A stretch of DNA of 64,000 nucleotides from Amphibalanus amphitrite. Taxonomy: Eukaryota > Arthropoda > Thecostraca > Balanomorpha > Balanidae. The notes beneath the pieces were generated by a model. It was not told the DNA's origin. It ran no database searches and was given only the letters and a program-made list of their open reading frames with translations. Location of the stretch: the NCBI RefSeq assembly GCF_019059575.1, contig NW_024881507.1, forward strand, positions 1,364,001 to 1,428,000, read 5' to 3'. This document shows, one piece after another, positions 1 through 10,393 of the stretch; position 1 is the first letter of the stretch; each line of letters begins with the position of its first letter. The position numbers and the translations under genes were made by a program.

Positions 1-370
1 TATGTGACCCCGTTTGACCTCGGCAGGTCAAAATGTGCAAATAAACGACACTCAATACGTCGCAGCCCGGATTCAGCCCAGATTCGGGACACCTCCAATC
101 AAGCTGAAACTCACACACAATGTAGGCCATGACATGCCAAATCCACAGTCCAAGTCATTCGGTGGCACTCCCAGCCGTTTGACCTACAGAGGTCAGCAAA
201 AGTCACGTGGCCCAAATTTGCACAGCAGATTGTGGCCCACCCAGTAGAGCTAGAGCGCTAAAAATGGCACCAATCGACTCGCAAGCATCTAATCTTACTT
301 TCCCAACACTCATTTGACCTCTCAAGGTCATGCGATGACCTAAGGTCATTTGTGGGCTATGTCGAAAATA

Positions 371-1262
371 GGGGAAGTTGGGGGAACGCCGAATACTTTT
401 TTCTGACGCCCGTTGAGCACGCAAGGTAGACAACATAAGCTATTCTTGTTGGCGTCATTCGAGAGGCCAGTCTTTTGCCTTTCAAGCATACCAGGCGCAT
501 TTGATGAATTCGCATACCGTTAAGCGCACAAACTAAAAATATCAAAGAAGTGACTTTTTCGGCGTTGCCCCGGACTGCGGGGAAAGCCGAAAATGGGAGA
601 AATGATCTACGGGGAATGCCGACATTGATGTTTTGCCGCTTTATCTCAAACTTTATCCAGAATTTATCAAAGCTGACACGCGTTTTAAGAGCTTGAGGAC
701 GCTTGGTGCACACTGGAAGTTATAATTGTGTGATATAATAAGAAAATGCCAGGTAAATAATTCCTTATAGGTAACAGGCCGTTGTGTCGGTTGAAAGTGT
801 AATTTGTGTGACTAAAAATTCGCGTTGCTATTCTACAGCAGTAAAGTCCACGTAGCGTGCTTTAACGTGCGTAATTGCACGTTTTCGGCATTACCCCAGC
901 CAGCCATACTTTCATTTGCAGGCCCATAACTTTTCAACGTGCCGTATAAATTTCAAATAGGCAGCACACTTATGCAAAGACATGCTGAAGATTACTTGAC
1001 CGAATTGGCCAGACAAACGGTAGCATAATGAGTAAGAAATGGAGCTTCAAAGGCGCATGTAGTACAAGGAACGCGTACCTTGAAAACGCTCTTGGCGCCC
1101 TCACAGCCGAAGTATTCCGAATGACGACTCGTAACAAACATGCGATAATTGTAGTCACTTAAGCTTCAGAGCATCACTGACAGGTGGCATCCATGTCTTA
1201 CGGTTTTCGAAATATCTCGAATTTCGGCTTTGCCCCAACTCCGGCATTGCCCCAACTTCCCC
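371..1262. mobile_element. TA-flanked MITE (Tc1/mariner-type target) inside the repeat unit
   Basis: The element starts GGGGAAGTTGGGG and ends CCCCAACTTCCCC, imperfect terminal inverted repeats that also share a GCCGAA/GGCATT stretch. TA lies on both sides (369-370 and 1263-1264). Sister copies of the host repeat (for example near 1420 and 1900) run straight across this point with a single TA, so they are empty sites. No transposase reading frame is visible. TA target duplication is known for Tc1/mariner and a few other superfamilies; the assignment is inferred from that. Confidence 0.75.
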
Positions 1263-1265
1263 TAC

Positions 1266-1420
1266 ACTTGCACAGCAGTTTTCGAGTAGATGGATTGACC
1301 GAATTCCAAATCAAAGCACATCATCGGGTAGCCCATAGGTTGGCTGGGAGTGCCACCGATGATGTGCTTTGATTTGGAATTCGGTCAATCCATCTACTCG
1401 AAAACTGCTGTGCAAGTGTA
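1266..1420. repeat. Near-perfect inverted repeat at the palindrome centre
   Basis: Arms 1266-1329 and 1356-1420 are reverse complements over about 64 bp, separated by about 26 bp. They mark where the repeat array switches orientation. Confidence 0.85.
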
Positions 1421-2700
1421 TTTTCGACATAGCCCACCCTTAGGTCATCGCATGACCTTGAGAGGTCATATGAGTGTTGGGAAAGTAAGATTAGATGCTG
1501 GCAAGTCGATTTGTGCCATTTTTAGCGCTCTAGCTCTACTGGGTGGGCCACAATCTGCTGTGCAAACTTTGGCCACGTGACCTTTGCTGACCTCTGTAGG
1601 TCAAACGGCTGGGAGTGCCACCGAATGACTTGGACTGTGGATTGGGCATGTCATGGCCTACATTGTGTGCGAGTTTCAGCTTGATCGGAGGTGTCCCGAA
1701 TCTGGGCTGAATCCGGGCTGCGACGTATTGAGTGTCGTTTATTTGCACATTTTGACCTGCCGAGGTCAAACGGGGTCACATATCGAAAAGCAGTTTTCAA
1801 GGAAAGTTACTACGGGCTATGGGCCCGTAGTAACTACCCGATGATGTGCCTTGATTTGGAATTCGGTCAATCCATCTACTCGAAAACTGATGTGCAAGTG
1901 TAATTTCGACACAGCCCACAAATGACCTTAGGTCATCGCATGACCTTGAGAGGTCAAATGAGTGTTGGGAAAGTAAGATTAGATGGTGGCGAGTCGATTG
2001 GTGCCATTTTTAGCGCTTTAGCTCTACTGGGTGGGCCACAATCTGCTGTGCAAATTTGGGCCACGTGACCTTTGCTGACCTCTGTAGGTCAAACGGCTGG
2101 GAGTGCCACCGAATGACTTGGACTGTGGATTGGGCATGTCATGGCCTACATTGTGTGCGAGTTTCAGCTTGATCGGAGGTGTCCCGAATCTGGGCTGAAT
2201 CCGGGCTGCGACGTATTGAGTGTCGTTTATTTGCACATTTTGACCTGCCGAGGTCAAACGGGGTCACATATCGAAAAGCGGTTTTCAAAGAAAGTTACTA
2301 CGGCCTATGGGCTACCCGATGATGTGCTTTGATTTGGAATTCGGTCAATCCATCTACTCGAAAACTGCTGTGCAAGTGTAATTTCGACATAGCCCACAAA
2401 TGACCTTAGGTCATCGCATGACCTTGAGAGGTCAAATGGGTGTTGGGAAAGTAAGATTAGATGCTGGCAAGTCGATTGGTGCCATTGTTAGCGCTCTAGC
2501 TCTACTGGGTGGGCCACAATCTGCTGTGCAAATTTTGGCCACGTGACCTTTGCTGACCTCTGTAGGTCAAACGGCTGGGAGTGCCACCGAATGACTTTGA
2601 CTGTGGATTGGGCATGTCATGGCCTACATTGTGTGCGAGTTTCAGCTTGATCAGAGGTGTCCCGAATCTGGGCTGAATCCGGGCTGAATCTGGGCTGAAT

Positions 2701-4086
2701 ATGGGCTGTCTTGACGGACATCCATCCTGACAGCGTCGAATCCCCACCAACCACCCCGCCACCTCCAGGGACTGGTTCGTGTGTCAATAGTAGCGTAGGT
2801 GACAATTTCCTCATCCTCTTCCTCCGTCCGTCACCTGTCTCTCGGGCTGCGAAGTATGTACATACCAATAGGGCGTAGATGTACCTACTTCAAGGACGCA
2901 GCCACGAGAGATGGGAGGCCGATCAACAGCCAACGGTGACAACGAGAGATTGAGGTAAAGGGAGCGGGGAAACGTTACAGAAGTTAACATAAGATAACGC
3001 TAGTTATAAAGGAATTGTCACGCATCATTAAAATACGCCAAACGAGAATGTAAAGAACGGTAAAAATGTATTATTTTAAAGTATTACAATTTTCATCGCT
3101 GCGGGGCCGCATAACTGATTGTGCATCGACATTGTGACCACTAATTTCTTGCCAGAAATCATTTCACGGCCAATGATTACCCACCCCAGCCCGTCCTACG
3201 TAACAAAATTTCTTTCGAAATGATCGATGCATTTATCTGCTCAAGCCTGCAGGATTTTCACATCGTCCTCGCTGCACCCTGGGCCTATTTCATTTTATTG
3301 ACTCCAGCTGACGGACGACATTGAATGGCTTGTTCTGCTCCTCTGATTCATGTCAGTGGAAAGAGGAATTTAACAGACGTTTATGGGGCATAAGTCATGG
3401 AACACTGGCTGTGAACCCAGTGCCCCAGCATTTCTCTATAGCATATATAGATAGAAATCGGTCAGGGCGCAGTTTGCCAAGCAAGTGGAACGGGCTGAAA
3501 AGATAAAATCGCTACCGCATGTAATTACCGTTAAAATTATGAGGGCCACGGATGACGGAGTTGTCCTCAGAAAAACACTAAAATTGTTACGACGGTTGAA
3601 CGGGCCCAAAGTAAGTGGGCGGGACTGAGGGCAGACCCAGTCACCCAACTAGCTGAATAGGTTACAGGCGCGTTGTCGATGATCGGTCGATGTCTGTGAA
3701 GTAACTTCTGGTCAGAGATGAAATAAATTAGTAGACAAACTTTGCGGTAAAACTAACCAAGTATAGTAAAACCGTCCTCTCATACCGTGAACCAGAGCCG
3801 GCCATGCCGCTCCGCCCGCCTCCCGGTATAACACACCGGTGTGCTGCGGCACAGCCTACCCGGCGAGGCGACGGAGCGCTGCGGCACAGTCTATACAGCC
3901 GGGCGGCTGCGCCAGGCGGCAGCGGCCCCTGAGCCAATCGCGGATCCGGGAAGGACCGGCGTTTTGTGATCTATGCTTTTGAGTTTTGGAAGATTTAAAT
4001 TTGAGACTGTTAAATGTTTAATGATATGATTGCCTGCTGGAAGTTGATGGACAGAAATTCTGTGAGCCAGGAACCGTCCGCAGTTT
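2701..4086. other. Intergenic, no gene seen
   Basis: I see no convincing coding exon. 3780-3930 is GC- and CpG-rich; the rest is mixed-composition sequence. Confidence 0.5.
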
Positions 4087-4094
4087 GTCTAGCC

Positions 4095-4395
4095 CAGGGC
4101 TGCGGAGTCGGAGTCGGAGTCGGAGTCGGAGTCGGTCGGAGTCGACAGTTGTGACCGGAGTCGGAGTCGGAGTCGGAGTCGATTTTAGAAACCCGAGCCG
4201 GAGTCGGAGTCGGAGTCACCGAAAATCTGTCGACTCCGCAGCCCTGCTAGGTCTGCGGAGTCGGAGTCGGGAGTTGGAGTCGGTCGGAGTCGACAATTCT
4301 GCCCGGAGTCAGAGTCGGAGTCGGAGCTGGTTTTTGAAAGCCGGAGTCGGAGTCGGAGTAGGAGTCGCCGAAAATCCATCGACTCCGCAGCCCTG
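4095..4395. mobile_element. hAT-like MITE made of GGAGTC hexamers
   Basis: The element begins CAGGGCTGCGGAGTC and ends GACTCCGCAGCCCTG, and is flanked by an exact 8-bp duplication GTCTAGCC (4087-4094 and 4396-4403). The interior is largely (GGAGTC)n, interrupted near 4225-4262 by a second internal pair of the same termini, so it looks like two units fused head to tail. An 8-bp target duplication and a CAGGG terminus are typical of hAT elements. The translated Ser/Arg-rich reading frames are only the hexamer repeat. Confidence 0.8.
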
Positions 4396-4403
4396 GTCTA
4401 GCC

Positions 4404-6449
4404 TCAAGCCTGTTGTGATGACTTGTGAGCCAAGGCCTAATCAAATACATAGCTCAAGAGTACGAGGATGCGCATTATATTTGCCAATTATCAGTTGTTA
4501 GCGCTTACCATATGCATTTGAAGTCAAACGCCACATCCCACAACCAAGCCGTGCGGACGATGACCTAATGGAACGTGTGTCAGGCGACACAGCCTAGGCA
4601 GCCGTCTAACGAGCCGTCGGGTCTCGTCAGACATGCACGTATCAGGAGCCAGTGTCGGACAGCGGCTCATACAGTCCACTGCCCAGTGCCCATTTACACG
4701 CTGCGCTAGTTACGAGACACAGGCGTTGGGGGAACGAGCTAAAGAAGCGAGATACGAATCGACGACGATGGAGAGACGTCGCTTCGTACTTAAAGTGTGA
4801 CAGTGACTTTCGAAAAAACTGGACAGTGGGCTGGACGAAAAATGGACAGTCGAGGTTGGTATCACTGACGTGATGCTAGCGGTGGACAATGAACGGACAC
4901 GAGTTAAGTCCCTGGCGGACACTGGACCCTGGACGGACACGGAGTCGGACTCCGCTGGTGCCGGTGACGGATACTGGATGGCAGCAGCTGATAACTAGGG
5001 AACAGGAGGCAGGAGCCCATTGTGTCTTGAAGGCTCACAGAGTCTTCAGAATTATCCATCAATAGTCGCGTTTACATAGCATTTTTGACGAGGCTCTAGC
5101 TCATTCATTTTGCGATAATTTCGAAGCAGTGATGTTTGTATATTTAGAGGGGATATTTTGTTAATTGTAAAGCATCATTGGCATCTTTTGCAACATAACG
5201 GGCGGAGCTATAAGCTTGCAACAATCCCTATGTAAACGGGGCTAATACCGAGGTGCAACAAAAGAGCTTCACTGAGGCATTTGTCTACACCACGATGAAC
5301 CTCCTCAGGCAAGGCGTTTCAAATTGACCAAAGCCTTTAACTAGTTCTCCCCAGCAGAGCTGACGCAGAGGTTTTAAGAACCTAATGTAAAATGTTGGGG
5401 GCACACGAACGCCGACGAGCTCACACTGCACTCAGTGTATAATGTATATCCAGTATCCACATTCCACAAAATATGCTAATCGACAGTCAGACGCGAACCA
5501 ACCACATTGGACACTACACACTAGGTCACATACATTATACATAATTATACATCACATACATTATACATCGCATACATTATACATACATCATACGCTGACG
5601 CCCAGCCCGTCCGTCAGTGGCAGGTGACAGCACCAGCCGAGCCGGGCACGCCTCCCATAACAGTCGGGCAGCCGGGCGCCAAATCGTCATGACAACGGTA
5701 CGGGTGGGTGTGTTGTTTACAGGCGCTATCAGCGGTATTTACAAAGGAACTTGAGTGCTGGGGCCTTCACACAAAGTTCGCAGTGAGTGAGAGGGTCGAG
5801 TCTCTGGATGTGAATCTTGGTAGGTAGACATCAGGGTATATTGAGGGTAGACATTGTGATTTGTGAACTACATTTTGGAAAGAAGTCCACTCGCAACGGC
5901 GATCTGGTTAAATGATGTTTCAAAGGCCCGAATGAGGACGGATCTAAAAATATTCCAGTAGCAGGAATATAAGGCTTCCAGTCCTACGGCAATCATTCGC
6001 CCGCGTTCTCCCGTCTGTGGCTGGGCTCAGACTCGTCTCACCCCGTACCGTGACTCTTATCACTGAGGAAGGGTCAATTACGACCCGAGGCATTCAAACT
6101 ACGCTGACCTCAGCTCAGCAGTCAGCTGCCTGCAGCATCTGTCTCTCTCACGGGCAAACGGAGCTGTGCTTACCGTGCCATGGAACCGGTTTCATCCAGT
6201 AGGGTCTGGATATAACCGGACTTAAACCTCATATGTCCTGACTGGTGCATCCCGAGAGCATCGACTACGGCGGGATGTTGTTTTACTGCCGTTGCTTGCT
6301 CGAGCTCGGACGAGTCGTTTCGCGTCTTAGCAATTAGCATTTAAAGATCGAGAGCTGCTTCATACCCTGGACAGTGGGCTTAGAGACTATCACTAGACCA
6401 AGACTATGTAGATTGTAATTCAGGGTGTTAAGTGTAGTCTGCAGTGAGG
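4404..6449. other. Intergenic, no gene seen
   Basis: No supported gene. 5518-5592 is a short TACATTATACATCACA-type tandem repeat. 6040-6110 reads on the plus strand like a conserved repeat fragment (encoding TLITEEGSITTRGIQ) that I could not assign. Confidence 0.45.
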
Positions 6450-7145
6450 CAATTCATCTTCATCTTCATCTTCATCTTCGTGTTATCGGGGCAAGAGGCA
6501 CGATGTCCTGTAGGGCCCGTTCTCGCCGATTTCCATAACTTCACTTAGTACTCAGTCTGTTACAGGAGTGGAGTACCAGATCGACTCCCAGTGTGCATCC
6601 AGCCTGTTCTTAAAGACGTTTGACTGAGGGCGAATGTACAATTTCTGCTGGAAGCCCGTTCCAATCGTTAATACACCGCACAGAAAATGAATTCAGTCTG
6701 GCACGGCAGGTTGCCCGAGGCTTCCGTAGTTTAAGTGTGTGACCCCGAGTTCGCCTTTCAGGATTCGTTGCCAGAAGCTCTGAAGGATCAGTATCAACGT
6801 GGCCGTGCAGCATCTTGTATGCGTGAATCATATCCATGCGTCTACGCCGATAGTACAGTGACGGGAGCTTCAGTCTCTTCAGCCTTTCAGGATATGGAAG
6901 GTGGCGGATGCTCACCACTAACCGGGTGGCTCTTCTTTGAACCCTTTCGACTGCCTTCTGATCAGCTCTATTGAACGGACCCCAAACAAGACTGCTGAAC
7001 TCCAGGTGAGGCCGCACGAGAGATTTGAACAGAAGAGGCAGGGTAAATTCATCTAAAAAGGCGAAGGACCGGCGGATGACCGCAAGAACTTGAGACGCTT
7101 TGAAGACCGCCGTAGACGCTTGCTGTCGAAACTTCAAGATTGAGT
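6450..7145 (-). mobile_element. CR1-like LINE, 5'-truncated 3' end
   Basis: The minus strand encodes the end of a non-LTR reverse transcriptase from 7137 to 6610: LVRPHLEFSSLVWGP, then AVERVQRRATRLV and ERLKRLKLPSLYYRRRR, the usual thumb and C-terminal region of CR1-type ORF2. The frame is lost at its end, after SPSVKRL; a shifted frame continues VFKNRLDAHWES, so it carries at least one frameshift. The 3' end at 6450-6480 is a (GATGAA)n microsatellite, as CR1 elements usually have instead of poly-A. The 5' end near 7140 is an ordinary LINE truncation. Confidence 0.85.
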
Positions 7146-9094
7146 CGATTACACGGCAACGAATGACTTTAGAGCTGTCGTGCGACAGGGATCATCCTGC
7201 ACATTTTGGGGAATTCCGCTGGGCTGAGCATCAATCAAATGTCTTATTAATTACGAGCATTTACGAATAAGGAACATCAACTTACAACTATCAAAATTAT
7301 AATGATACTTAATGCAATATTTATCATAGGGCAATATTGTAATAAGTAACTCATGCAAGTAGGAATGTTGCACGCTGACTTGCTTGCTCAATATTCCAAG
7401 AACCTTTCAACTGTATGGGAAGACGGGTCAGGGCGGTCAATCCATCGCACTGGCTAGGGTTCATTCTAGGTATAGTATAAAGCTCTGGGTAAACTCAAAT
7501 GACGGTCGTACGACGTGCACTGACAATTTGCATATCTCAGGTCATCCATAATCTAAGCAATACAAGGTCCACGGCCTTCGCCGAATGGAAGTCACGCCCA
7601 TCTTATGCCAGCCTCTCGAGAGTACGGATTCTGAAAAGATTTACACAGGGGTAAATATGTTGTCTCGTGGTAGCTGCCGCGACTGGGAATGCCAGAGTTA
7701 GTCGGAGCGGTGACCGGTTGGGTTCGTTATAATCACTAGCCACATCCAACCGCACAACGACATGGATCGGACAAAGCGACCCAACGACCCACCTACCCAT
7801 ACAGAACTGGCCCTGCAGAGGCCCAACGATACCCCCGAAAACCGACCGGGGGAGCGGTAGACGTGCCCTTTCGGGGAACGGGGGAGGGTAGAGCCAACCA
7901 CGCGGTGGACTCAGAGTAGCAACAGACACCGGCCAGAAATGTCACTGAACGGACACCAAGCGGATGCCCTAGGTGAGACGACTCGGGAAATCGAACTACG
8001 GAGGCTCACGTTCACATCGCTCTGGGGCCATCAGGCGTATCTGACGTCCAGTCACTAAGCTCCACAGCTTATGTAGCGGGTCGTCAATCACAGTCCGCCC
8101 CTCCCCCCCCCCCCCCCACCGGAACCGACCGACAGCGGGGAACAACCGACACGCACCGGCGTGACCCGCATAGAACCGCACCGAACCGGCTCATGTCAGC
8201 GGTTCAATATATGCGCCGGGGGACGGGAAGGGGGGCAAAGGCGGGGCTGGGGTGCTGGGGCACACCGTTTGCCGCCACTGGCAGTGCTCTGTTTGCACCG
8301 GCATCACCAAATGTCAAGGTAACGCTGCACTTCGTGTCGAACCACTAGCAAACGAAACTTGAACTATACGAGTTATTCATGGGGTCTTTAACACCTTTGA
8401 TTCGGTGCAAGATAACTAAGGACGATTAAATTTAAAATAGTGCGATTTCTCAAAACTCGGTGTACCCTGGTTCCATTCGATGCAGGGGTTCTACCCATAA
8501 AGTTGAGCCTAACTTTCAAAGGAAAACTGTGAAAGGAAAGGAAACGATAAATGCAGAATATATTCAGGACCGCGGTGGGCAACCACTGATTATAAACGCA
8601 ATACCGAGATCGCCAGTCGGTGACAATGCCCCCTAACTCACAAGTGGTCGGTCTGTGATACACGCCAACAGCTGTGACGGCATCAAAAGACAATAAACGG
8701 CGACCACCCGGCCCGGCAGAGTCTCCCACTGTCACCTGCACCTGACCGTCCTTACGACGGGTAATAGGCGCGCCCAACTGGACCACTCGGCGGGATCGGG
8801 ACGGATCGCTTCCACACGGACACGGCTCACTTCACGGCATTGTTCGGTGAAAGACGAACCGCTTAGTCGCTGGACGTCACGGCAGGATGCAGGAAGGCGA
8901 GATGGACGTCAGGTGTCACGACTCAGGTGATCACGGAGTTCGCAGGGACCAACAGGTGGGTTGTTTAGGTCAGAACAGGCCACAGAGGTACTCACTCATT
9001 GTAGGATCTTGCGGCATATCCAGCCATTCAATTAAAACTCTTCGCTCGCGCACCCGTCGAACGGGTTCTCAGAACCCGGGTTTCTCAGCGGTGG
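7146..9094. other. Intergenic, no gene recognised
   Basis: A 15-C run lies at 8103-8117. A 132-residue minus-strand reading frame at 8388-8786 is not recognised and lacks family motifs. 9150-9245 is a purine-rich stretch that forms the pyrimidine tract of the exon described next. Confidence 0.45.
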
Positions 9095-9185
9095 TTACTC
9101 CCAGCGCCGCCCTTGGCCGCGGTTACGGTAGATGATGCCGAGCACCTTCTCCACGGCGGACGGAGGGGGCGGAGAGTCGTCAAAC
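9095..9185 (-). CDS. Candidate 3'-terminal exon of an unrecognised gene
   Basis: On the minus strand a long pyrimidine tract ends in CTCTGTCCAG at 9186, followed by 91 nt that stay open for 29 codons to TAA at 9097-9095. The peptide is FDDSPPPPSAVEKVLGII then YRNRGQGRRWE. Codon use (GTG GAG AAG GTG CTC GGC ATC ATC) matches the GC-rich third positions of TAF11 and SERBP1 exons. Entry phase is 2, one base completing an upstream codon. I could not find the upstream exon between here and TAF11, nor recognise the protein. It could be an alternative end of a neighbouring gene, or a chance open frame after a chance acceptor. Confidence 0.45.
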
Positions 9186-10012
9186 CTGGACAGAGGAGCG
9201 GGGTAGGTGAGGGTAGGGAGAGGGGAGGGAGAGAGGGGAGGGTGGCCCGGTGGTCGAACACGAGACAACATGAACATCACCCATCAGGTAGGTATATGAC
9301 AATGAGGGCGACATGAACAGGGGATACGACACGAGAGGGACAGGCTGGAAAACTGGAAAAAATCGAAAGTAGGTTAGCAACTATCTATAAAATATTCACA
9401 AAAGCGATCAATAATCTGAATCCACAGCCATGAGCCAACGATTGGTGAATGGACCGTCTAAACGCCAAATCTGACGCGCCGAGGGCCGTTGCAAGCCTGC
9501 AGGCTTGCGAGTCGAATACGCCACCCGGAAGGTGGAAATAGCCGGGCACTGAGCGGCCACTTTGAACCAAATGACTGGCCACCTAGCCGTGCCAATGTGG
9601 CTACAGATGGTCAATATGGTGCAATATCCACATGCGCAGTTCGCTCGCGTCTAGAAAAGCAAACTAACCACGCATGAGATGACGTTATGAGACATGATGT
9701 ATTGGTGCAATAGACATGTTACATAAAGAGGGCTCTAAACTCCTTACCTATTGGTCAATTCACAAATATACAATCTGACATGATTTCGGGCGGGCCCGTG
9801 AACGATGAGTTGTGAGATACACACGATGAACTGCTGGGGCGGATCACTTATCGAAGTTTATCTTGTACTAAAGTCGTGCGATATGACCCCACAAAGCAAG
9901 CCCACTCTCTGGGGTTGTCACCATCACAAACAGAAGTTATGCAACTCTCCGTCCCGTCAGCATCCCATCAGCGAATCTATCCCTGTGTTCGGTCGTGCCG
10001 TTTTTCGCGTGT

Positions 10013-10143
10013 AATTTCCACGCTGAGGACTCCCTCACGGAAACAGCCGTTCGGGCATCGCAGAACGCGAGGAATCCCGCGGGATCCTCGAAACGGCATG
10101 CCCGAACGGCCGTTTTCGTGAGGAATTCCTCGGCGTGGAAATT
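10013..10143. repeat. Foldback / cruciform-forming palindrome
   Basis: AATTTCCACGC at 10013 mirrors GCGTGGAAATT ending at 10143; the arms of about 49 bp are imperfectly complementary. The loop itself holds a near-perfect palindrome at 10068-10090 (CGAGGAATCCCG / CGGGATCCTCG). It lies 110 bp downstream of the TAF11 stop. It may be a small foldback MITE; I could not define a target duplication. Confidence 0.75.
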
Positions 10144-10253
10144 CCTCACGAACTAGTTAAGGCACGTCCGAACGCAGGATATAAAGCGTCTGGCAGTACA
10201 AAGCGCAGCGAGCGACACCAGCGGTCTCTAGCGGCTACGGCGTCGGCGGAGCT

Positions 10254-10393
10254 TCATAACCTGAACACGGGGCGGCGCTGTTTCATCGACGGGATAAAGG
10301 TGCCCGGCTTGCGGCGCAGGCGGCGCACCGCCTCGCGCAGGTGGCGCGGCTGCACGGGGCCCGCGTCATCCGTCTCGTCCTTAACGTCCAGAG
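10254..10393 (-). CDS. TAF11: TAF11 exon 5 with stop
   Basis: Acceptor GCCCTCAG; encodes [20 protein letters not shown] and [11 protein letters not shown], then a basic tail and TGA at 10256-10254. Confidence 0.95.

Larger units (their letters stand above)
1..2700. repeat. ~480-bp AGGTCA-rich repeat: one inverted copy plus three tandem copies
   Basis: The same ~480-bp unit is seen once in the forward sense (1-370 plus 1263-1330) and three times reverse-complemented, starting near 1356, 1839 and 2317; the spacings are about 482 and 478 bp. The last copy decays into short repeats near 2650-2700. Each unit carries several TGACCT/AGGTCA half sites, including an inverted pair at 1922-1957. The unit translates to the same 77-residue peptide in each copy, but composition is not gene-like and I treat it as noncoding. 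The first copy may continue left of the window. Confidence 0.85.

Noticed and set aside
1536-2762. 77-residue peptide repeated in each array unit
   Set aside because: Open only because the units are copies of one sequence; no host-like codon use, and repeats are otherwise noncoding.
4085-4501. 138-residue Ser/Arg-rich open frame
   Set aside because: It is the translated GGAGTC hexamer repeat of the MITE.
6017-6202. 61-codon plus-strand frame with TEEGSITTRGIQ
   Set aside because: Looks like a dispersed repeat fragment; too short and unsupported to call a gene or a family.
8388-8786. 132-residue minus-strand open frame
   Set aside because: No family motif, no splice context, not matched in composition to host exons beyond its first third.
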